A DNA stretch of 10,811 nt from an uncultured Rickettsiales bacterium (GTDB taxonomy: Bacteria; Pseudomonadota; Alphaproteobacteria; Rickettsiales; UBA1997). Made by a program: the position numbers and the translations under genes. The stretch spans positions 1-10,811 of the forward strand of contig CAKVBE010000021.1 in the NCBI GenBank assembly GCA_934725005.1. The letters run 5' to 3'. Below the pieces are notes generated by a model. The model worked only from the letters and a program-made list of their open reading frames with translations. It did not search any database and was not told where the DNA came from. Below are positions 6,537-10,811 of this stretch, in pieces (position 1 is the first letter of the stretch; each line of letters begins with the position of its first letter).

Positions 6537-6569
6537 CAAAAATGGCTGTAACTATAAACAGTTACAACC
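6537..6569 (-). terminator. Rho-independent terminator of rpsT
   Basis: Read on the minus strand, GGTTGTAACT pairs over ten bases with AGTTACAGCC around a six-base loop GTTTAT, followed directly by ATTTTTG. One U-G wobble is valid only on the minus strand; on the plus strand it becomes A-C. This fits termination of rpsT, whose stop codon lies about 28 bases upstream. It separates rpsT from murB. Confidence 0.7.
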
Positions 6570-6596
6570 ACAGAATTTTGTGAAATCCGGCAGAAA

Positions 6597-6869
6597 TTAT
6601 TTAACTTCTTTCATCTTTCTGATATGGTTAGCAACTCTCTTAATTTTTCTAGCAGCAGTATTCTTTTTATAAACACCTTTTGAAACTGCTTTCATCACTT
6701 CAGATTCAAAATTAACCAATGCTTTTCTTGCTAATTCTTCATTACCACTTCTTATTTCATCAAAAACTTTTCTTAAAAAAGTTCTAACTCTATTCTTTCT
6801 TGCCTTATTTACAAGAGTTCTTCTTTCTGTAACTCTTATATTTTTTTTAGTACTCTTTGTGTTTGCCAT
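6597..6869 (-). CDS. rpsT: 30S ribosomal protein S20
   Basis: This 90-residue, very basic, helical protein binds 16S rRNA in the body of the small subunit. It begins MANTKSTKKNIR, continues with RRTLVNKARKNRVRTFLRKV at 16-35, and has SKGVYKKNTAARKIKRV at 58-74. The pattern Arg-Arg-Thr-x-Val-Asn-Lys-Ala-Arg and Lys-Asn-Thr-Ala-x-Arg-Lys is typical of alphaproteobacterial S20. The length is normal. It appears monocistronic, with its own promoter (6927-6954) and terminator (6537-6569). No clear Shine-Dalgarno sequence precedes the ATG; the leader just upstream is almost pure A/T. S20 represses its own translation in Escherichia coli; the leader here is too short on features to say whether that holds. 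Confidence 0.96.
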   Translation of the reverse strand: MANTKSTKKNIRVTERRTLVNKARKNRVRTFLRKVFDEIRSGNEELARKALVNFESEVMKAVSKGVYKKNTAARKIKRVANHIRKMKEVK

Positions 6870-6926
6870 TTTAATATTATTATATTTTTTTCTTTAAATC
6901 ATAAATTCGACACGAACCCAGCGTAA

Positions 6927-6954
6927 ATTCTATTTTACTAAAAATATTATTCAA
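6927..6954 (-). promoter_or_regulatory. Promoter of rpsT
   Basis: On the minus strand TTGAAT (6949-6954) is followed after 16 bases by TAGAAT (6927-6932), close to the vegetative sigma-factor consensus. The start would lie near 6920, giving a leader of about 50 bases. The leader's only G+C-rich part is its first 20 bases, with a tiny TTCG-TGT-CGAA hairpin at 6905-6915. Confidence 0.6.
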
Positions 6955-6964
6955 CAATTAAATA

Positions 6965-7480
6965 TTAATAATTAGTACTTTTTAAATCATTGCTGAAGTC
7001 CATTGCTACTATACCTGTTCTAGAGATCTCTATATCTTTTGTTAAAAAATAAATTTTTCTAATAACATCATCTACATTATCACTGTCTGAAATTATCTGA
7101 TAGATAACTATTGTTCCATTTATATAAATAATTTTTCCATTATTTGAGCTTATAATATTATTTATTTCTGAAAAATTGACATTGTTCTGCAAAATTTTTA
7201 CCATTAACAATTCATTTTCAACAAATTCATTATTAGCTATGAAGTTGTTTATATTTAAAACTCCATCCAGTGTTTTTATATTCTTTTCAAAAAACTCGTT
7301 AACTTTTCCACGTTCTCCTGTTAAATAAAAAATCAATTTTGATATTTTATTATTTGTATCTACTGATGATGCTACTAATTTTTCTATATTAATACCAGCA
7401 TCGCTTATTAATTCAGAGATTTTTGCTAGGATACCTTTTTCATTCTTTACTAGTAATGAAATTAAACTTTTCTGTTCCAT
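6965..7480 (-). CDS. ilvN: Acetolactate synthase small (regulatory) subunit
   Basis: This 171-residue protein has an N-terminal ACT domain at about 5-78 (ISLLVKNEKGILAKISELIS, then AGINIEKL, then ISKLIFYLTG). The C-terminal IlvN/IlvH domain at about 88-162 starts with ENELLMVKIL and ends with EISRTGIVAMDF, matching the family's E-x-x-R-T-G-x-x-A-x motif. It binds the large catalytic subunit and gives valine feedback control of the first common step of branched-chain amino-acid synthesis. The large subunit gene (ilvB/ilvI) is usually directly upstream; here the upstream neighbour is pepA, 172 bases away, so this subunit is separated from its partner. ilvH is an equally valid name. No Shine-Dalgarno sequence is visible. 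Confidence 0.9.
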   Translation of the reverse strand: MEQKSLISLLVKNEKGILAKISELISDAGINIEKLVASSVDTNNKISKLIFYLTGERGKVNEFFEKNIKTLDGVLNINNFIANNEFVENELLMVKILQNNVNFSEINNIISSNNGKIIYINGTIVIYQIISDSDNVDDVIRKIYFLTKDIEISRTGIVAMDFSNDLKSTNY

Positions 7481-7512
7481 TTTAGAAAAAATTATATATT
7501 AGTGATAAATAT

Positions 7513-7539
7513 GTTATAAAAATGAATAATATATGTCAA
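7513..7539 (-). promoter_or_regulatory. Possible promoter of ilvN
   Basis: On the minus strand a perfect TTGACA (7534-7539) is followed after 15 bases by TATAAC (7513-7518). The spacer is shorter than usual. A second TATAAT lies at 7491-7496, which would give a nearly leaderless message. The perfect -35 box makes a promoter somewhere here likely; the exact -10 is unsure. Confidence 0.4.
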
Positions 7540-7557
7540 TATGATTATTTATATTAA

Positions 7558-7617
7558 TGGTTCTATTTACAAAAATTTTACACATCACACCAGTGTTATT
7601 CTTAGTAATTAGAACCA
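7558..7617. repeat. Inverted repeat between pepA and ilvN
   Basis: TGGTTCTATTTAC (7558-7570) and GTAATTAGAACCA (7605-7617) are inverted copies with one mismatch in 13 positions, separated by 34 bases. The spacer holds ACAC-CA-GTGT. It lies downstream of the pepA stop and upstream of the predicted ilvN promoter. As RNA on the minus strand it could form a stem followed by TTAATATAA, a weak terminator for pepA; as DNA it could be a binding site. I cannot decide between these. Confidence 0.45.
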
Positions 7618-7652
7618 ATATACGCGTTTTTGATTGTCACTGACTCAATAAA

Positions 7653-9161
7653 TCAAAGTGCCTTTTGTTTTTCGCAATATTCTTTGATATATCTATTTAG
7701 TAATCTCACGCCAAATCCAGTTTCACCTTTTTCAACAAAGTAGTTACTGCTTTTTACAAATGACGTAGCTGCTATATCTAAATGAGCCCATTTTTTTGTT
7801 TTTCCAACAAATCTTTGTAAAAACTGTGCGGCAGTGATAGCTCCGCCATCTCTTCCACCAACATTTTTCATATCGGCAATATCTGAATCAATCAATTTAT
7901 CGCAAGGGCCGCCAATTTCAGATAGTGGCATTTTCCATATCCATTCTGAAGCTCTCAGACCAGATTTTGTCAGTTCCCTTGAAAGTCCTTCATGATTTGT
8001 AAATAAACCAGCATAATTTTCACCTAATGCAACACAAATCGCTCCAGTTAATGTTGCTAGATCTATCATTGTTTCTGGTTCATAGTTAACTACTGTATAA
8101 TACAATGCATCAGCTAATATCATTCTTCCTTCTGCATCTGTGCTTAATACTTCAACTGTTTGCCCGGACATAGTTTTAATGACATCACCTGGTTTATATG
8201 CTGTACCTGATGGCATATTTTCAACTAATGGAACTACTCCAACCGCGTTAACTTTCGCTTTTCTTTCCGCTAATAATTTCATTAATGAAACTACAACAGC
8301 TGATCCGGCCATATCGCCTTTCATTTCTTCCATTCCTTTACTTGGTTTCAAGCTTATACCACCACTATCAAATGTAATTCCTTTTCCAACGAAGGCCAAA
8401 GGACTTTCAAATTTTTCCAATCCTTTCCACTTTAGAACTACAAGCTTTGAGCGATAATTACTGCCTTTTCCAACGGAAACTAATGCGTTCATTCCAAGTT
8501 TTGATAATACACTTTCATCAAATACGCTTACTTCTAGACCAGTTTTTTCTAAGTCTTTACAAATTTCAGAATAACTTTCTGGATTTAAGATATTCGATGG
8601 TTCAGCAACTAAGTCTCTACAAAAGAATACATTATTACACTCTAACTTTAGAATGTTAAATTCTTCTTCAACTTTTTTGTTATCACTTAATATTGTTATT
8701 TCATTTATAACATGTTTTGCTTTTTCTGTCTTATATTTATCGAAATTATAATCACTTAAATATAAACCGGTTGCAAGTGCTTTCAGCCACAATGTTTTGT
8801 CTTGATAATCGAGTTCGCTATTTGAATTAATATTTCCGTTTAAAATAATAACAAATTTATCTGTATTGTACTTTTTTAAAAATTTAAAAAGATTATTGCC
8901 AACTTTTTCTAGGTTGTAGTAGTTTTCCTCTTCTAGGCTTTTCTCTGAGCCTATTCCATAAAAAAATACTAAGTCACTTAATATTGGACTTACTACGGCA
9001 ATGCCTTCATTGACTTTTCCACTAAAATTTAGTTTGTTGTATTTTAGACCACAATTGCTGTTGTTAGAACTGATATTTTTTTTTACAAAGTCTTCGGTTA
9101 CAATAAAAACAAGTTTTGCACCGTTGCTTAAATCTAAATTATTAGAAAATATTATATTCAT
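7653..9161 (-). CDS. pepA: Cytosol (leucyl) aminopeptidase, M17 family
   Basis: This 502-residue two-metal peptidase removes N-terminal amino acids from peptides in the cytoplasm. The variable N-terminal domain (about 1-160) precedes the conserved catalytic domain. By alignment to the family the metal ligands are Lys260 and Asp265 (in GKGITFDSGGISLKPS), Asp283 (in MKGDMAGSA), and Asp342 and Glu344. Lys272 and Arg346 are the expected catalytic residues. The family signature N-T-D-A-E-G-R-L appears as STDAEGRM at 340-347, with Ser for the usual Asn and Met for Leu. The bicarbonate-site loop and C-terminal GGRDGGAITAAQFLQRF (435-451) are intact. Length is normal. In some bacteria PepA also binds DNA; nothing here tests that. 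A strong promoter lies upstream (9204-9232), divergent from glmS. Confidence 0.95.
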   Translation of the reverse strand: MNIIFSNNLDLSNGAKLVFIVTEDFVKKNISSNNSNCGLKYNKLNFSGKVNEGIAVVSPILSDLVFFYGIGSEKSLEEENYYNLEKVGNNLFKFLKKYNTDKFVIILNGNINSNSELDYQDKTLWLKALATGLYLSDYNFDKYKTEKAKHVINEITILSDNKKVEEEFNILKLECNNVFFCRDLVAEPSNILNPESYSEICKDLEKTGLEVSVFDESVLSKLGMNALVSVGKGSNYRSKLVVLKWKGLEKFESPLAFVGKGITFDSGGISLKPSKGMEEMKGDMAGSAVVVSLMKLLAERKAKVNAVGVVPLVENMPSGTAYKPGDVIKTMSGQTVEVLSTDAEGRMILADALYYTVVNYEPETMIDLATLTGAICVALGENYAGLFTNHEGLSRELTKSGLRASEWIWKMPLSEIGGPCDKLIDSDIADMKNVGGRDGGAITAAQFLQRFVGKTKKWAHLDIAATSFVKSSNYFVEKGETGFGVRLLNRYIKEYCEKQKAL

Positions 9162-9203
9162 GTTGTTATTTTTATTAGATATTAAAAGTCCGTTTACACC
9201 GTA

Positions 9204-9232
9204 AATATATAAGTTGTAATACTAAATTTCAA
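9204..9232 (-). promoter_or_regulatory. Promoter of pepA
   Basis: On the minus strand TTGAAA (9227-9232) and TATATT (9204-9209) are spaced by 17 bases, each five of six to consensus. The start would be near 9197, giving a leader of about 35 bases. The same two hexamers occur upstream of the pilus-like cluster. Confidence 0.6.
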
Positions 9233-9250
9233 ATACTTTTTTCAAAAAAA

Positions 9251-9273
9251 TTTTGCATATGTAATGTTTTGCA
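9251..9273. repeat. Short direct repeat TTTTGCA in the divergent pepA-glmS spacer
   Basis: TTTTGCA occurs at 9251-9257 and 9267-9273, a 16-base period, upstream of both divergent promoters. It could be a tandem protein-binding site, but seven-base repeats in such A+T-rich DNA are weak evidence. The rest of the spacer shows no other clear element. Confidence 0.2.
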
Positions 9274-9339
9274 AATAATTTTTATGTCATATATATTTCA
9301 ATAAATTTCGTTTAAAAAATATGTAATCTGTTTTTATAC

Positions 9340-9350
9340 TGCTATATAAT
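9340..9350 (+). promoter_or_regulatory. Promoter -10 region of glmS
   Basis: TGCTATATAAT holds a perfect TATAAT (9345-9350), and TGC just before TATATA could serve as an extended -10. The best -35 is poor (TGTAAT at 9322-9327, 17-base spacer). The start would be near 9357, leaving about 15 bases before the ATG, so no glmS ribozyme or long leader is present. Confidence 0.5.
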
Positions 9351-9371
9351 ATTGACGGTTTTTTGTAAATT

Positions 9372-10811
9372 ATGTGTGGAATAGTTGCTATATTAAGTAA
9401 AAATAAATACTCTATTAAGAAAACAATTAATGCTTTAAAACAATTAGAATATAGGGGTTACGATTCATCTGGAATAGCATTTTTAGATGGCGATAAATTG
9501 TGTGTTAGAAAATCAGTTGGAAGGATTGTTGAATTAGAAAAAAAGGTTGATGATTATAGCGTAAACTTAAGCATAGCACATACAAGATGGGCTACACATG
9601 GTGTTGCTAATGAAATAAATGCCCATCCACATCCGGCTTGTGATAAGAATATTGCCGTTGTTCACAACGGTGTTATCGAGAATTATAAAGTTTTAAAAGA
9701 TAAATTAATTGAAAATGGTTATAAATTTGAATCCGAAACAGATACGGAAGTAATTTCAAATTTAATATTATTTTATTACAAAGAATATTTAGATGTAGAA
9801 AAAGCATTTTTTTCTGCAATTAATGATTTAGATGGCTCATATGGAATTGCTATGATTAGCACATATAGCAATAAATTATTTGTAGCAAAAAATAGAAGTC
9901 CATTAATTTTTGGCATTGGTAGCAATGAATTTTATGTTGCTTCTGGATTAACCGCATTTTCTGGGTTAACTGATAAAATTATAAATTTAAATGATGGAGA
10001 AATTGGAATTATCGATAGTGATTCATATCAATTTTATGATCTAAAGCACAATAAAATTGCCAAAAGTGTTGAAACAGTAAAGATCTGTGACCTATCGGCT
10101 GATAAAGGTAATTTTGAACATTTTATGTTGAAAGAAATTTTTGAACAGCCAGATGTCATAGAAAGAACAATACAAGAATATATTGATGTAGAAAATAAAA
10201 AAATAATCTTACCAAAATTTAACTTTTCATTAAAAGATATTAGCTTTTTAAACATTATTGCGTGTGGTACATCTTACTATGCTGGTTGCGTTGCAAAATA
10301 TTTTTTAGAAGAATTTGCTAATGTTTTTGTGAATGTTGATATTGCATCTGAATTTAGATATAGAAACACTCCTTTATTTGATAACGGCGTGTCATTATTT
10401 ATATCTCAATCCGGTGAAACGGCAGATACAATTGGTGCATTGAAATATTGTAAAAATAGTAAAAATCAAAAAATTATATCATTGATAAATGTTGTACAAA
10501 GTAATATAGGTAATTTATCTGATGTTATTTTAAAGACTGTTGCTGGTGCAGAAATTGGTGTGGCTTCAACAAAAGCATTTATGGCACAAATAAGTATATT
10601 ATACTTGTTTTCAATTGAGGTCGGAAAAGAAAAAGGACTAATTTCTGACGTTAAGTACAAAGAATTATTAGATAGCTTTATAAATTTACCAAAAGTTCTT
10701 AGAAATATTTTGAATAATAAAGTTTTAATTAATGAAATCAGTGATCTATCTAAAAAATTGTGCAAAACAAACAATTTAATTTATATAGGTAGAGATGTCC
10801 TATATCCTATA
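9372..10811 (+). CDS. glmS: Glutamine-fructose-6-phosphate aminotransferase (isomerizing), N-terminal 480 residues
   Basis: The frame opens at ATG 9372 and stays open to the right edge, giving 480 residues of a protein usually about 600 long. It makes glucosamine-6-phosphate from fructose-6-phosphate and glutamine, the entry step to UDP-GlcNAc for peptidoglycan and lipopolysaccharide. The start MCGIVAIL places the nucleophile Cys2, which becomes the N-terminus after Met removal. The glutaminase domain continues with YRGYDSSG at 27-34, HTRWATHG at 70-77 and NGVIEN at 99-104. The linker EHFMLKEIFEQP is at 249-260. The first SIS sugar-binding domain has ACGTSYYAG at 297-305, SQSGETADT at 345-353 and GVASTKAF at 396-403; the second SIS domain is only entered. 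No Shine-Dalgarno sequence is seen, but the start is fixed by the catalytic Cys. It is divergent from pepA. Confidence 0.96.
   Translation, partial: MCGIVAILSKNKYSIKKTINALKQLEYRGYDSSGIAFLDGDKLCVRKSVGRIVELEKKVDDYSVNLSIAHTRWATHGVANEINAHPHPACDKNIAVVHNGVIENYKVLKDKLIENGYKFESETDTEVISNLILFYYKEYLDVEKAFFSAINDLDGSYGIAMISTYSNKLFVAKNRSPLIFGIGSNEFYVASGLTAFSGLTDKIINLNDGEIGIIDSDSYQFYDLKHNKIAKSVETVKICDLSADKGNFEHFMLKEIFEQPDVIERTIQEYIDVENKKIILPKFNFSLKDISFLNIIACGTSYYAGCVAKYFLEEFANVFVNVDIASEFRYRNTPLFDNGVSLFISQSGETADTIGALKYCKNSKNQKIISLINVVQSNIGNLSDVILKTVAGAEIGVASTKAFMAQISILYLFSIEVGKEKGLISDVKYKELLDSFINLPKVLRNILNNKVLINEISDLSKKLCKTNNLIYIGRDVLYPI

Noticed and set aside
8140..8457. A 105-codon plus-strand frame inside pepA
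   Set aside because: It is antisense to the most conserved part of the aminopeptidase; the real gene is certain.
9162..9371. glmS ribozyme or other long leader element before glmS
   Set aside because: The predicted start leaves only about 15 bases before the ATG, and no ribozyme-like core or G+C-rich fold is visible in the divergent spacer.
10466..10774. A 102-codon minus-strand frame near the right edge
   Set aside because: It is antisense to the SIS domain of glmS, which is open across the whole stretch.
1..10811. CRISPR array, insertion sequence, prophage or defence genes
   Set aside because: No regularly spaced repeats, transposase, integrase or terminal inverted repeats were seen; all genes but the pilus-like cluster are housekeeping.

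Overview
The window comes from a very AT-rich genome: coding regions look to be about a quarter G+C by eye, with heavy use of ATA, AAA and AGA codons. It is most likely a reduced alphaproteobacterium. The ribosomal protein S20 has the alphaproteobacterial pattern (RRTLVNKARKNRVRTF near the start, SKGVYKKNTAARK later). ComEC ends in the short Cys-containing soluble domain found in many alphaproteobacteria instead of a metallo-beta-lactamase domain. A Rickettsiales- or Holosporales-like lineage is plausible, but this is inference; genus and species cannot be read from the window.

Layout. Bases 1-132 (+) are the C-terminal end of phosphoglycerate mutase (gpmI). Bases 133-716 hold no convincing protein gene. 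They contain a G+C-rich, strongly foldable block (190-484) with a TATAAT box just upstream, then two more hairpins (541-593, 600-646) and a good promoter with a built-in palindrome (661-689). Bases 717-5590 (+) are a tight four-gene cluster: a PilM/GspL-like protein, a PilO/GspM-like protein, a secreted PilP/GspB-like protein, and the DNA-uptake channel ComEC. Bases 5633-9161 carry four minus-strand genes: murB, rpsT, ilvN/ilvH and pepA, most with their own promoter or terminator signals. Bases 9372-10811 (+) are the first 480 codons of glmS, which runs off the right edge.

How the genes work together. The first three proteins of the cluster look like the inner-membrane assembly platform of a type IV pilus or type II secretion machine. 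Their co-directional, nearly gapless link to comEC suggests a DNA-uptake (competence) module. GlmS and MurB both serve peptidoglycan precursor synthesis (glucosamine-6-phosphate, then UDP-MurNAc), so the cell probably makes a wall. IlvN and GpmI point to retained amino-acid and glycolytic metabolism.

The most interesting unexplained item is the 190-484 element, an apparent plus-strand structured RNA. I could not match it by eye to RNase P RNA, tmRNA, SRP RNA or 6S RNA.
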